Assembly: GCA_954871525.1 (NCBI GenBank) | Contig: OX940864.1 | Location: 27,398,001 to 27,462,000 of the forward strand | Reading direction: 5' to 3' | From: Parietaria judaica | Taxonomy: Eukaryota > Streptophyta > Magnoliopsida > Rosales > Urticaceae | Length of the DNA: 64,000 nucleotides | Notes under the pieces: generated by a model | What the model saw: only the letters and a program-made list of their open reading frames with translations | What the model was told of the DNA's origin: nothing | Databases searched by the model: none | Part shown: positions 22,114-33,090 of the stretch, piece by piece | Layout of the letters: each line of letters starts with the position of its first letter | Position numbering within the stretch: position 1 is the first letter of the stretch | Position numbers and translations under genes: made by a program

Positions 22114-23550
22114 GGGAACTTAAGATAATTAGCCATCTCAATGTTTTGAAATTGTTAAAATAGCCATTGTTTGGTTAATTTTGTGACATAGCCAATAAAT
22201 CACATTAACTAATATAAAATTACTAATCTACCCTTATTATTAATAATAATTAATATTAAAATTCAAATTAAAAAAATTATTTTAATAATTAATAATTATT
22301 ACGAATTTATTTTAATTTTAAAAAAAAATTAATAAAATAATAAATTAGGAAACAAATATTTGAATTCCAAATTTTAAAAAAATATCAACTTTCAAATTTA
22401 AATATAAAAAACGTTTTTCAATTTTTAAAATAAAAATTCAAATTTCTTAACAGACATCAATTCGAATTAACCATATTAATAATTTAAAACAATTTAAATT
22501 AAAAAACATTAACCAAATTAACAATTCGATTTAACATATATTTACACGAACAAACCAATAAACGTACATTTACAATTCGAATTAACATACACTTACACGA
22601 ATAAACCAATAAACCTACATTTACAATTCGAATTAACATACATTTACAATTCGTATAAACATGAATAAACAGATTTTACACAACAAAACCAGAGAAAAAA
22701 AATCGCCATCGAATATACAAACACAAAAATAACTAACCAATATTTAAACCCCAACCTGATGAATCGGGGGGTACATGAAGTTGGTACAGATAGGGCATTC
22801 GAGCAATTCATGGACGCTCGTGGCTGGCGCGGTGTCATTCGCACCCGCCACTGCAGAATTGGTAGTGGCATTGTATCGAAGCTTTGACGATGAGAATTCC
22901 GGGTGATGGTGGTGAAGATGGTGCGGGTGAGGGTGCAGGGTGCTACTGTGGATCTCGTCTTCCTCGAGCCCGTCCGACGAAGAAACGCACTCGATGCTCT
23001 CCAAATCCATCGCCGCTGAATCCGAGTCCTAGTCCACATCCCCAACGAGTTCTGCGTCGAACTCTCCGCTGTCAATGAAATCGCCGGCGTCATCGGCGCT
23101 TCTTCGATTCACTGTCCAACAAGATGGAATCTTTGCGATGCCTTTCTTCACTCCTCCGTGGGGCTTCGGAGCCTTTCTTGGTCGACATGGTCGAGGAGAT
23201 CAGAGCTATTGAATAAGAGAGAGAGAGATGGGCAGAGCAATCGAAGAAGTAAACGTGAGATCCACTTTTTTGGTATAATATTTCCTAAAATTATGCACAA
23301 TTAATAAAAAATTAAAATAAGAATTATTTTTAAATAATTTAAAAATAAAAAACGAATTTTAATTATTATTAACATGATTATTAATATTAAAAAAGGGAAA
23401 AAGTGATTAGGGGTAATATTGGAATAGATAATTCATATTTCAATGCCACATCATCATGATTGGCTATTCTGCTAATTAAATCTATACGTTTGTTAAATGT
23501 AAATTTAAACTTTGAAGGATGATTGTCTATTATGATTTCTCTTTTATTAA
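22105..23550 (-). mobile_element. Pack-MULE carrying a SINAT exon
   Basis: Element 22114-23541 flanked by perfect 9-bp duplications TTTTATTAA (22105-22113, 23542-23550). The array units at about 29985 and 34700 show the unoccupied site (CTATTTTAT(T/C)AATATAAC). The left end starts GGGAACTTAAGATAATTAGC; the right end, reversed, GAGAAATCATAATAGACAATC, so the TIRs are diverged but share an outer TAxTTAGC/TAATAGAC block and an inner TAGCCAAT block. No transposase. The cargo is the SINAT exon at 22750-23010 plus further GC-rich sequence to 23210. Confidence 0.8.
22747..23010 (-). pseudogene. SINAT-type (seven in absentia) E3 ligase exon 1 fragment
   Basis: Starts at ATG 23010: MDLESIECVSSSDGLEEDEI, a His-rich stretch, and ATSVHELLECPICTNFMYPP then IHQ. 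This is the N-terminus and the first half of the RING finger of SINAT5-type ubiquitin ligases (family: VxELLECPVCTNSMYPPIHQ-CxNGHTLC). It stops at IHQ followed by GTTGGG, a usable splice donor, so a genuine exon 1 with its 3' boundary was taken. The rest of the RING and the SINA/TRAF domain are absent. Upstream on the same strand (23010-23190) another frame reads PRKAPKPHGGVKKGIAKIPS, protein-like but unidentified; it may be a second captured piece or the 5' leader. Codon bias is much GC-richer than the surroundings. Confidence 0.8.
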
Positions 23551-24020
23551 TAGGGTGAATGATGGCGAAAATACTCAAAGTTTGGTCAAAGAACCGTTCG
23601 TGTACCCAAAGTCTAAAAGTGGTGGCAAAAATACCCAAAGTCACATTTAGGGAGTTTATCACTCTATTCTCGTAATGCAGTTAACTTACCCATTAACTCT
23701 GGCCGCGTGGACAAACGTGGGTTGCTGACATAGTAATTTTTTGCCACGTGGACGAGCCCACATCAGCCTCGTTTACGACAAAACAATGAATTGAACCCCT
23801 AATTGGGCTCGTCCACGTGGAAAAAAAATTCTATGTCAGCAACCCACGTTTGTCCATGTGGCCAGAGTTAACGGGTAAGTTAATTACATTACAAGAATGG
23901 ACTGGTCAACGCCCCAAATGCCACTTTGTGTACTTTTACCACCACTTTTAAACTTTGGGTACACAAGGAGTTCTTTGACCAAAATTTGGGTATTTTTGCC
24001 GTCATTAACCCTTATTAATA
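23544..24020. mobile_element. Foldback MULE-MITE, family 1 copy a
   Basis: Element 23553-24011 (459 bp) with perfect 9-bp duplications TTATTAATA (23544-23552, 24012-24020). It is almost wholly palindromic: ends GGGTGAATGATGGCGAAAAT and, reversed, GGGTTAATGACGGCAAAAAT, then CCCAAAG and CACGTGG blocks. A second copy lies at 60795-61255. It inserted at the edge of the Pack-MULE target duplication, hence later than the Pack-MULE. Confidence 0.88.
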
Positions 24021-25009
24021 TAACAAAATATGGATTATTATTATTTTTCTAATTATTAATATTAATACTAACAAAATTAAACGAATCGATTTCTTTAATT
24101 ACTAATTTACCTCAGTAAATCTCTGATTTTCATATGCATATAGTTGTTCTTTTTGTTTTAGAAAAATCAAACTACATATTTTCGGGTACATATAATCCCT
24201 AATCAAAACCTTATTATGTGGTTTAAGGGAATCTTGAAAAATTTGCAGAACGAAGGAGAAAAAAATTGTGTTTGGATCCTTAGAGTAGTTCAAAAAAAAA
24301 TAAAAAAAATAGGTAATGATAGCTTTTCAATACTTATCTTTAAAAAAAAAATCAAATCAAAACATATGAAACATAAATTCGGTAACATTTTCTTTTGTTT
24401 CCGAACGCATGAAGTACTTCTTCAAGTGATTTTAGCGAAAACATTAGTATAAGTTTCTACCCCAAAGAATCCAAGAAATGAACCTGCACATTTTTTTTAC
24501 CCAAAAAAATAATAAATATCATAATTATATTAAATAAAAAAACAAATTAAGAATGAGTCCGAATCAACGGATCTTGTGTTGAATAACCGGAACTGTGATG
24601 TGGATAGAGTGAATCTTCAATGACATTAGGTTTTTTATAAGAATTTCTTTGGATCTTTCTCAAAGTCCTTGCTTTTTTCTCTTAAAACACAAAGAAAAAA
24701 AAAAGCAAGGAATCGGAGAGATATCTCAAGAAATCTTAGAACCTGAGACATTTAAAATATAAAAAAAGAATGACATAACATGATATGAATATATATATAT
24801 ATATAGCTTTTACGAATCAGTTGATTAAATATATATATTTATAGAAAAACAAGCAAACCCTAACAACCAATCTCTTATCGCAAGAAATTAACAGCTAGGT
24901 AATAGGTCAAAACGAGATAGTAGCCTTTGACCAAGTCTAAGCTCCACATTTATATGCTTTTGCTAACTCTTTCGTAAAACTAAGGAATCAGTTTATTAAT
25001 TATCTAATA

Positions 25010-25040
<31 letters not shown>

Positions 25041-25093
25041 CACTTTCAGTTAGTAATTGAGAATACTTTTTATACTTGCGACTTTATTTAAAG
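24021..25093 (-). repeat. Array unit 1 (right part) and unit 2 with exon-like copy
   Basis: Continues array unit 1 after the two insertions and includes exon-like copy 2 at about 24550-24700. On the minus strand it reads KSKARTLRKIQRNSYKKP-like then EDSLYPHHSSGYS and DPLIR. The spacer 24700-25093 carries CACTTTCAGTTAGTAATTGA and stops at TTTATTTAAAGA, where the next MULE begins. Short ORFs here are not genes. Confidence 0.65.
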
Positions 25094-26451
25094 AAGAAAA
25101 ATCATAGCTAATAGCCCGTTTTATCAAACATATGATTATAATTTCCAAAATAGCCAAATTCTATGACGTGGCGTTAAGCCCCACATGTATATACATATTT
25201 TACCCCTCACCATATTATTTATCGATCAATACTAATTAATAGTTTATTTCATATAAAACACACGTATAATTTGGAATTTGTTAAAAAGTTCCATGATTTT
25301 AGGTATTAATTTAAAATCATAGCAGCTGTTTAATCGTATTTTTTATAATTAATTAGAATATAAACATAATTAACGAAGAAAAAAAATAATATAAACAAGT
25401 CATATCTGCATGATTTTAACAGAACTAAAACATACGAGATGAATAAACATGTAATAATGTCATTTATGAAAAAGAAATACTATAATTTTTTATTATTTCT
25501 TACCAAAACAACGCAAATATAGTTAGCCAATGACAATCACAAAATAAAGTCAAATTAACATCGAAATAAACTCAAATTAATACTAAAATAAACCCCAAAA
25601 TACAATCTTTATACTGAACAAAGAAAAAAAGGGCTAGATTTTACCTATTTCGTTATCAAAACGACCACAAAAAAAATGCAAAACCAAAATAAACACCAAA
25701 ATACATACTTTATTATAAACAAACAAACAAAAAAAGGTAGAATATACCTATTTCGTTGAAAAAACAATGCCAAAAACAACATGCGAAACCAAAATAAATC
25801 ACAAAGATACAATCTTTTACCTATTTCGTTGTTTCTGCTTCGTTTTTCTTCTTCGTTTTCAATATTTCTTCTTTGTTCTTTCTTTGGTGCATGCAAAGAG
25901 GTTGTTTTGAATTTTGAAATTTTTTTTTATTTATGAAATAATAGTTAATGCTTCCATTTCATCTATCAATTTAGCGTGTTGTGTTGGTCAAACTATTGGT
26001 TATTAAATGATGAGAAAATGGTCAAAATATTTGTTGATAAATGACGAGATATATTACTCAAAATACTGGGTATATTTTCCACGTTTTTAGCATAATCTGA
26101 AAATGGTTGTTAAATTGTTCCACGTATTGTTTAATAGTCAATAAGTCAGTTTCCATTTTTATAGCATAATTTTTTTTTAATTATAATTTGAATTTATTTG
26201 AATTATTTGAATTGATTTCAATATCCACATAAATCTCGTTTACTAATTAATATAGTTTCAAATATTGCGTGTAATCAATTTAGAGAATATATTTATTTGC
26301 TAATAAATAATTTATATTATTAATTAATTATACAGGTTAATATCGTCATTTTATATCTGTTAATGTGGTTTATTGACTATGTCACAAAATTAACCAAATT
26401 ACAATGACTATTTTAACAATTTCAGAACATTAAGATAGCTAGTTAGCTTAA

Positions 26452-26999
26452 TGTCACGTGCTTGGAGTTTTCACCTAACTCGTAAGCCCCCGTGCGGCAC
26501 TTAGCTTCACTCCCCCGAGCTACTAAGTCAGCCTTCCCCGAATCCTCTAGGCAAAGCCTTTGAAGAACACTCTAACTCACACAAAGACAAAGAGAGATTA
26601 GTTTAGAGAGAAAGTTTAGTGAGAGAAACTCTAGATTGGATTTCTTGGATTATTTACAAATGAAGGAGCCACACCTATTTATAGGCTCCAAGGTTTACAA
26701 TCAATGGCTAAGATCATTCTAATCTAATGGCTAAGATTAATTGTCTAGATAATTCTACGCCATTCTACCTAGTCTAGAACCTAATGCATATAACTAGGAC
26801 TTCTTAGAATGCTCTAGAACACTCTCCATCCTTTAAGACTTCATATCTTTCTCAACTACTCTAGGGAACTCTAGAATACTGCACACCCTTCTCCATTCTT
26901 CAAGAATAATGTAGGTTCTTCTAGAGAAATCTGGAGTCTTCCTCTATAAACCTCCATGAAATGCGGCTTTTCGAATGGAGAATTGTGCGGGACGTGACA
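26452..26999 (-). repeat. 3' LTR of the mini-chromovirus
   Basis: Aligns end to end with 29182-29729 with few differences (for example AGGCTCC/AGACTCC, CTAGTCTAG/CTAGGCTAG, TTGTGCGG/TTGCGCGG). Confidence 0.92.
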
Positions 27000-27010
27000 T
27001 CCTCTCCCAC

Positions 27011-27556
27011 CTATTCGAGCAACGCCCTCGTTGCTCCTTGCTCGTAGCGCTCCACTTGATCCTTGAACTGCACCAAGGTGTTGGCGTGCTCCCAACTTGC
27101 TTCCGATTCGGGTGCTCCCTTCCACTTGATGAAGTACTCCTTGTAGCTTGGAACGCCCCTCCTCCGAGTGGTATGATCTGCAAGGATTTCCTCGACTTCC
27201 TTCTCGCAAGATTTCACTGTTGTTGGCGTGCTTTCCTGTACACTCCTTGCCTTAGAACGCGGCCATTTCTTCATCTTCTTTGCTGTCTTGTGCATGAAGT
27301 CGCGATCCATACTCGTCTTGTTTTCCCCCTCTCGAGTAGGCGGAGGCTTCTTCGGAACTTCCGGGGAGTTCTCCTCTTTGAACTCCGCCAATACGTCGCC
27401 ACCCTTTAGCTTCGCATTCTCTGTGCGTCGTTCTTCCCCACATTCCTTCAAAGCGGCAAATTTTGTCGCATCCTCCTTCCTTGGTCCTTTGCACACTTGC
27501 ATTGCAGACAAGGGTATTGGTCCGGTCCTTGTCTTTCTCGCACCGGCACCGTGCAT
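27011..27556 (-). CDS. Chromodomain-containing C-terminal ORF of mini-chromovirus
   Basis: 181 residues, in a different frame from the gag-PR ORF and overlapping its 3' end. Residues 15-85 (LSAMQVCKGPRKED ... LAEFKEENSPEVPKKPPPTR) correspond to the linker between protease and reverse transcriptase in plant chromoviruses (family: LxEFxDVMPPELPKKLPPRR). Residues 85-110 hold the deletion junction. Residues 118-175 (KEVEEILADHTTRRRGVPSY, KEYFIKWKGAPESEASWEHA, QFKDQVERYE) are a chromodomain with the FIKWKG and SWE aromatic-cage region, normally at the integrase C-terminus. Chromodomains bind methylated histone H3 and steer integration. Whether this product is made is unknown; it needs a frameshift from gag or its own start. 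Confidence 0.85.
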   Translation of the reverse strand: MHGAGARKTRTGPIPLSAMQVCKGPRKEDATKFAALKECGEERRTENAKLKGGDVLAEFKEENSPEVPKKPPPTREGENKTSMDRDFMHKTAKKMKKWPRSKARSVQESTPTTVKSCEKEVEEILADHTTRRRGVPSYKEYFIKWKGAPESEASWEHANTLVQFKDQVERYEQGATRALLE

Positions 27557-29121
27557 GGAAACAACTCATCCAATATCATAAGTGAATCAGCATAAGGCAT
27601 TAGACAAGCTTTTACCTCATCCTGCCAGTCCAATCCGAGCACAACATCGTAGTCGTCCATCGTGATGACCATGTATTGTACGTCACCCTTCCACTTGCCA
27701 ACGTCCGTCTTGGCCGTGGTCACCCCTTCGATCGCCAAAGCCTCCGAGTTCACCGCCTTGACAGCTCCCTTGATCTTCTTCACCGAAAGGCCTAGCTTCC
27801 TCGCGATGTAGGCTTTGTTGAAGTTATTGGTGGCGTCGGAAACCACTAGAGCCTTGAATTGCTTCCCCGCAACACTTGCTCCCACGTACATGGATCCCTT
27901 CTTCGTACGTGTGACTCCGACGTCCATCTCGAGGGCACCAAGAAGCCGCAGCGATCCCATCCTCGCGTGCTCTTCTTCCTCTGTCTTTTCCTCGCTACTC
28001 TCCACTAATGAAGCGAGCTTGGTTCGGCTTGGGCACTCCCGAACTATGTGTGGTCCATCACAAAGGAAACACTTAATGGATCTAGGTTTCGGAGACTCAC
28101 CCTTTTTCCATCTTTCTCCTTGTGACTTTCCCGCATCCTTGTCCCCTTGAGTGATAGGCTTGCTACCTTCGTCCGCGTCCTCCTCGTCGAGAACTATCCT
28201 CGATTCATCCTTTCTCCCGTAGTCTTCCAAGCCGTCCGCGGCAGCAATTGCGGCCGATAACGTCGTCACTCCACGTCTCCGCAACTCTTGCTTAGCCCAC
28301 GGTTGAAGTCCATCCATGAATGAGAGAAAAGAGTATTTCTCCGGATATTCGGGCAGCTCCAACAACAACTCTTGGAACACTCGGATGTACTCCCAGATTG
28401 ATGCCTTGTGTCGAAGGTGACGGAGCTTGCACCATGACTCTTCTTGAGTGTTACTCGGATAGAATTGCGCCTTGATCTCGTGCCGAAAATCTTCCCAAGT
28501 TTCGATCACACACGAGCCCCGCTCCTTCTCAACGCGCTTCCTCTTCCACCACACCAATGCGGTGTCCTTCATGAAAAGAGGAACCGTCCGCAGCATCATC
28601 GCCTCGTCCGTCATGCTAAGGGCTTCAAAGTACAACTCCATGCCGAGCAAGAAGTTGTCCAACTCTCGGCCATTCCGCTCTCCACCATATTGCTTCGGCT
28701 TGTGCACTTCTACACTTGCCGAGGCTTAGGTAGCTCCCCCTGCCACCGCTTTCTTGCAGAATGCCCAATCTTCCTTCACTTTCTCCATTTCTCCCTTAAG
28801 AACGCTCACGTCTTCTTGAATGGAAAGAAGAAGCTCGTGAATAGTAGAAAGTAAAGTGTTTACCTTGTTCTCGAGCTCCTTTCTCACGAGCTCCAAGACA
28901 CCCCCCCAATCACGATCGACAGCTTCGACCTTCTCCCGCAGGTCTTCGATAGCTTCGTCGTGAGTCACCAAGGTATCCTCCAACCTGCCCTGTCGATCTT
29001 GCAGTGAGCTCACCACGTCTCGTGAAGATGACCTTTTAGACTTTGTTGGATTCCGGTTCTCCTCATACCTCACCTCTCCGTCGTTGGCAACATCCACCAC
29101 CATTGACAAATCTCCCGCCAT
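27448..29121 (-). pseudogene. gag-protease ORF of mini-chromovirus, one in-frame stop
   Basis: I start at ATG 29121 (MAGDLSMVVDV). The N-terminal 130 residues form a coiled coil. A single TAA at about 28726-28728 interrupts it (GGAT-stop-ASASVEVHKP), after which the same frame runs 419 residues. That part has a retrotransposon gag domain (ALVWWKRKR, ETWEDFRHEIKAQF), a CCHC zinc knuckle (CFLCDGPHIVREC) and a retropepsin-like domain (FKALVVSDATNNF, VVLGLDWQ). The usual catalytic DSGAT is changed to VSDAT, so the protease Asp is lost. Gag may still form particles if the stop is read through. Confidence 0.85.
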
Positions 29122-29162
29122 GTCTTCTAGTCTTCGCTTCTTCAACACCACGCTTCCCTTCG

Positions 29163-29181
29163 ACTCGGTTCTGATACCAGC
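29163..29181 (-). other. Primer-binding site of the mini-chromovirus
   Basis: CTGGTATCAGAACC on the minus strand just inside the 5' LTR; complementary to initiator tRNA-Met with one mismatch from TGGTATCAGAGCC. Confidence 0.8.
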
Positions 29182-29729
29182 TGTCACGTGCTTGGAGTTT
29201 TCACCTAACTCGTAAGCCCCCGTGCGGCACTTAGCTTCACTCCCCCGAGCTACTAAGTCAGCCTTCCCCGAATCCTCTAGGCAAAGCCTTTGAAGAACAC
29301 TCTAACTCACACAAAGACAAAGAGAGATTAGTTTAGAGAGAAAGTTTAGTGAGAGAAACTCTAGATTGGATTTCTTGGATTATTTACAAATGAAGGAGCC
29401 ACACCTATTTATAGACTCCAAGGTTTACAATCAATGGCTAAGATCATTCTAATCTAATGGCTAAGATTAAGTGTCTAGATAATTCTACACCATTCTACCT
29501 AGGCTAGAACCTAATGCATATAACTAGGACTTCCTAGAATGCTCTAGAACACTCTCCATCCTTTAAGACTTCATATCTTTCTTAACTACTCTAGGGAACT
29601 CGAGAATACTCCACACCCTTCTCCATTCTTCAAGAATAATGTAGGTTCTTCTAGAGAAATCTGGAGTCTTCCTCTATAAACCTCCATGAAATGCGGCTTT
29701 TCGAATGGAGAATTGCGCGGGACGTGATA
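29182..29729 (-). repeat. 5' LTR of the mini-chromovirus
   Basis: Partner of 26452-26999. On the minus strand a CTATAAATAGGTG TATA box is present (near 29410). Confidence 0.92.
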
Positions 29730-29733
29730 TTTT

Positions 29734-30400
29734 GCTCCCTTTAAAGAATTATAAGAGAATTGTTTGGATAAAGAGTGAAAGTGTGAAATTATTAAGGCGT
29801 TTAATACGGAATAATGAAATAAATATTAAACCATTTTGTAAAGTTAAATTAATAAATGGTTTTACTAGATTATCTTTTTATTTAATTTGAACGAAAAATA
29901 TTAAAAGGTTAATTAATTAGATAACCTTTTATAAAATGTTGAAAAATAATATTATTTTTAATAATTATAACAAACTAAATGCCTATTTTATTAATATAAC
30001 AATAAGTACGAATAAAAGTTATAATCCTTTATCGTTAAAAACACTACATAACTATAAATAAAAAACTTTTTCAATTATATTAAATAGAATAAGAGAAAGA
30101 GGAAATTTTGTTTACGAGATTAGAAATAAACAAAAAATATATCAACTCATCCTTTGAAATAATTAATTAATACCAACAAAACCAATAAGTTCATTCTAAA
30201 GAATATATATGAAAGAAAATAATATTTAAATAAATATTGATTGGAAAATAAATTTATTCAGCTTGAAAAAAAAATCTAATAACACATCTTTTGATAATTA
30301 ATAAAAAAAAAATTGGAAAAATCTGTTTCGTTTTAGAAGAAAAAAAAATCTAAAAGTCTCAGCTCACTAATGCAAAACAATAAAAGATAATATATATATA
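29734..30400. repeat. Array unit 2 spacer, decaying
   Basis: Resumes the array spacer (TTTAAAGAATTATAAGAGAA, TTTGAACGAAAAATATTAAA, AACTAAATGCCTATTTTATT). Similarity fades after about 30000 and the sequence becomes unique AT-rich DNA, with an (AT)n run at 30391-30409 before the RING gene. Confidence 0.7.
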
Positions 30401-30502
30401 TATATATATTGTTTTCTTACTTACTCCACTAACTTTCTCTTAAAACGCAAAACACTATTTCTCTTACTTAGTCTTCTTCGCTGCGATCTCCGTAAAGAAG
30501 AC

Positions 30503-31249
30503 ATGGATCCACACTCTACTTTCTTACCGACGGCAAGCATCAAGACCGATAAAGCTTCACTAGAAAGCGTACTCTTCGGCAAAGATATTCCATTATTCAG
30601 TAAAGACGAAGACGACATTGGTACGACTATCTTCCTTGATGATGAGCACGATATCATCAATGTCGATTTCAATACTTTCCCCGGATATGACGACAGTTCT
30701 GTAGTAATCGACTTCGATTGTATTTTAAACGAAGATGAGGCCGAAGCCGATTTTGGTTTTGATACATTGTTACCGAGAGTAGAATATCACACGGCCGGCA
30801 ACACCGAGCAACCTTCACTTATTAACAGCGACGGCGACATCCCACTCTTCGTCGAAAATATTATTGATAACTATTTCAGTACCTATCCACCCGGTCAATA
30901 CGACGACAGTTCTGTACATATTAACACCGATACTATTATCAATGAAGACGAAGCAGAAGTTGATTTCAGTTTCAACATTATTAATTTTGTTGAATACGAA
31001 GAAGATATTTTCGATGTCAATGATTTTGACGTCAATATTAGATTTAAACCGGCGAAGAAAGAGTCGCTGGAAGGATTAGGAAAAGAGACGACAGTAAAAG
31101 CAGGGAAGTGTACAATCTGTTTGGAAGAGGTTCCTGTTGGGTCGGAGGTGATCAGCTTGCCGTGCTCGCATTGCTATCATGAAAACTGCGTCATCCCGTG
31201 GTTGGAGCAGAGCAGGTTCTGCCCATTGTGCCGCTTCGAGCTGCCCTAG
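30503..31249 (+). CDS. RING-H2 finger protein, putative E3 ubiquitin ligase
   Basis: Intact single-exon gene of 248 residues starting MDPHSTFLPTAS. The last 45 residues form a RING-H2 finger: CTIC, 14 residues, C-S-H, then H-ENC, 10 residues, CPLC, with the Pro-Trp of IPWL that contacts E2 enzymes. Such proteins transfer ubiquitin to targets. The N-terminal 190 residues are very acidic (D/E-rich) and hold an internal duplication: YDDSSVVIDFDCILNEDEAE at residues about 58-80 and YDDSSVHINTDTIINEDEAE at about 131-155. No signal peptide or membrane segment. The start ATG has no upstream in-frame ATG nearby. A decayed relative lies at 33290-33545. Target unknown. Confidence 0.85.
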   Translation: MDPHSTFLPTASIKTDKASLESVLFGKDIPLFSKDEDDIGTTIFLDDEHDIINVDFNTFPGYDDSSVVIDFDCILNEDEAEADFGFDTLLPRVEYHTAGNTEQPSLINSDGDIPLFVENIIDNYFSTYPPGQYDDSSVHINTDTIINEDEAEVDFSFNIINFVEYEEDIFDVNDFDVNIRFKPAKKESLEGLGKETTVKAGKCTICLEEVPVGSEVISLPCSHCYHENCVIPWLEQSRFCPLCRFELP

Positions 31250-32008
31250 TTTTTACTTATCTTTTTGCTGGTTTATGTTTTGTAAATTATACATTGTGAG
31301 CGATAGCTTGTTTGTGAGTAATAACAAAGTACCAAATTTTACAAGTTTCGTATACCTTCTTGAATCTTGAATCTTGAGCTTGTTTTATTTATGTTCTGTA
31401 TTTTTAATTTGTGATTACAACTATCATGCTATGTTTGCTTTTAGATAATTGTGTTGTAGTGATTGCATAGAAGGGTTGTAGTGCATGATCATAATTCATG
31501 ATTTCTAACTTTACAAGCTTTATTTTTCTTCAAATTCTATATTTAGCAGGATTATTAAATGTATCCTCTAATTGACTATCATAATAAATGGTAAGTAATA
31601 TGACTTATTCAAGATTAAACTTGATCATTCATATAACCATCAATCTACCAAATATTGAAAAATGGTTTTTTTTTTTAATTATAGTTAATTAATTGTAGCA
31701 CAACACAATAATTATAATAAATTAACTTCAAGTAATCAACATATATAATACAGAGTTCGAGTCAATAATGGTAGTCTTCTCACTCTAGTTTAACATTTTC
31801 TTTTGTTAACGAGGATATTAGTAAGAATAGAACTTAAATATTTTGTGCTTCTATGTTTCTTTTTTTCTTGGTAAACTTTGATATTTCGATTTATATAATT
31901 GTGAGTGACTTTTTTTGTTTTTGTTTTTATTCTTTGTGATTCCAGTGTCTCAATATCTTTGGTATTCCAGTACTCTTCGAGAATTTGGTCGCCATCTTCT
32001 ACTGAAGT
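31250..32008. other. 3' flank of RING gene and AT-rich spacer
   Basis: Likely 3' UTR to about 31400. Nothing else recognised. Confidence 0.4.
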
Positions 32009-33090
32009 GTACTGTTGGTTGCAAAACGTGTATGCAAATTTACGCAAATGCACGTGTCGACAAGTAATACATTGTGCAAGCACAAAGATCGATCCCACGG
32101 AGACTAAATCAATTTTTGTATTTAATTGCGAGTTATAAAATAAAACAACATATCATGAGAATTTGTTGTAAAATCAAGATTCATTCAAATTGTAAGCTAA
32201 ATTGATGTTCAAACTGTTAATTAAAGATACTCGGAATAGGAGAGACAAGTAAATTGATAATTGATGAGAGGGAACGGTTGGGCTCATGAATTACTTCGGG
32301 TTTTACGAATTACCGAATGCGACAGGAATGCTTATTGCATTTTCCTAGTGATCTGAAAAATGACAATCACATAGGTTCTTCCGAACTTCCGTTTGAAAAC
32401 CGATTGTAAACTAATCCTTCATATTCCTATGATAAGACTACTTACCGGTTAAAATTAGGTTCCAAATTCACGATCTACACGGAGATTAATATATTCTTAT
32501 ACTCATCTCAATCCTATGAACGAAATCACGAGATTAAACATGTATAGAGGTTGTAAGTCCAATCTAACTCAAACCTTCCGATAGAATTAAATCTAGAGTT
32601 CTATTAAATTGAAACAAGAAATAGAACTATGACAAAATTAAGCATTCAACCAAGAACTAAGAAAGTACGAAATCCCATCACATACGATAATTCAATAATA
32701 CCCTTAGTTCATCAATTACCCAACCTTAGAAAATTAGTTCATGTTATGATAACAATAAACCGAAAATAAAGTTTGGTTCAAAATACAACTCATATGATGA
32801 ACAAACGTGTTCAAATTGATGTGTTGCGCCTTTAGTGCTTGTAATTTCCTCTTCTCTTTTTCTCTCTCCAGCGGCTGCTTTCTCCTTGCAAAAAGAGATC
32901 CAAAGCTAATTAGGTTTTCTTTCCTCTTTTGGCATCATTCTCTTGGTAATTGGGCCCAATTAATAAAGCTCAATCTTAACATGTCTATTAATTAATGCCA
33001 AAGTGGGAGAACATATAATAACAACACATTAACTTGGTTCTTTTTCTCATTTTATATCAATTTATGTGTTTATTTTCAATATCACACAAA
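32009..33090. repeat. Dispersed repeat of unknown class
   Basis: Begins CTGTTGGTTGCAAAACGTG and carries AAGATCGATCCCACGGAGAC, a block I associate with interspersed plant repeats. There are short runs of natural-looking exon-free sequence and no frame. Boundaries are uncertain; a solo LTR or TRIM is possible. Confidence 0.35.

Larger units (their letters stand above)
26452..29729 (-). mobile_element. Non-autonomous chromovirus (gag-PR-chromodomain) with two LTRs
   Basis: A complete 3.28-kb LTR element read on the minus strand. Both LTRs are 548 bp (29182-29729 as 5' LTR, 26452-26999 as 3' LTR) with TGTCACGT...ACGTGACA ends (the 5' LTR has one change at its right end). The primer-binding site GCTGGTATCAGAACC follows the 5' LTR and a GGGAGAGGA polypurine tract precedes the 3' LTR. 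It encodes gag, a zinc knuckle, a protease-like region and a chromodomain; reverse transcriptase, RNase H and integrase are missing. Flanking 5-mers CTTAA and TTTTG do not match, so no target duplication is seen. LTRs differ at only about a dozen sites. Confidence 0.9.
25085..29742. mobile_element. Second MULE-like element, split by an LTR element
   Basis: The left end (about 25094) AGAAAAATCATAGCTAATAGC and right end, reversed from 29738, GGAGCAAAATTAAGCTAACTAGC then ATCTTAATG, resemble the TIR of the Pack-MULE. The inner right TIR (26340-26451, reversed) aligns with 22118-22215, including AAATTGTTAAAATAG and TTGGTTAATTTTGTGACATA. The 9-bp flanks ATTTAAAGA / CTTTAAAGA differ at one base, and array units give the empty site (TTATTTAAAGAATTATAAG). 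The LTR element 26452-29729 lies inside its right TIR. The interior has a repeat of about 100 bp (25570-25830) and no recognised gene. Confidence 0.7.

Noticed and set aside
22644..23093. 149-aa minus-strand ORF over the SINAT exon
   Set aside because: An alternative frame of the same exon; the RING half-domain is in the frame starting at 23010.
22118..26451. Single 4.3-kb transposon using the inverted repeats at 22118 and 26451
   Set aside because: The 9-bp duplications show two separate related MULEs; the intervening DNA is host array sequence that aligns with other units.
26975..28854. Several plus-strand ORFs of 85-144 aa
   Set aside because: All lie opposite the gag-PR-chromodomain frames of the mini-chromovirus and have no protein features.
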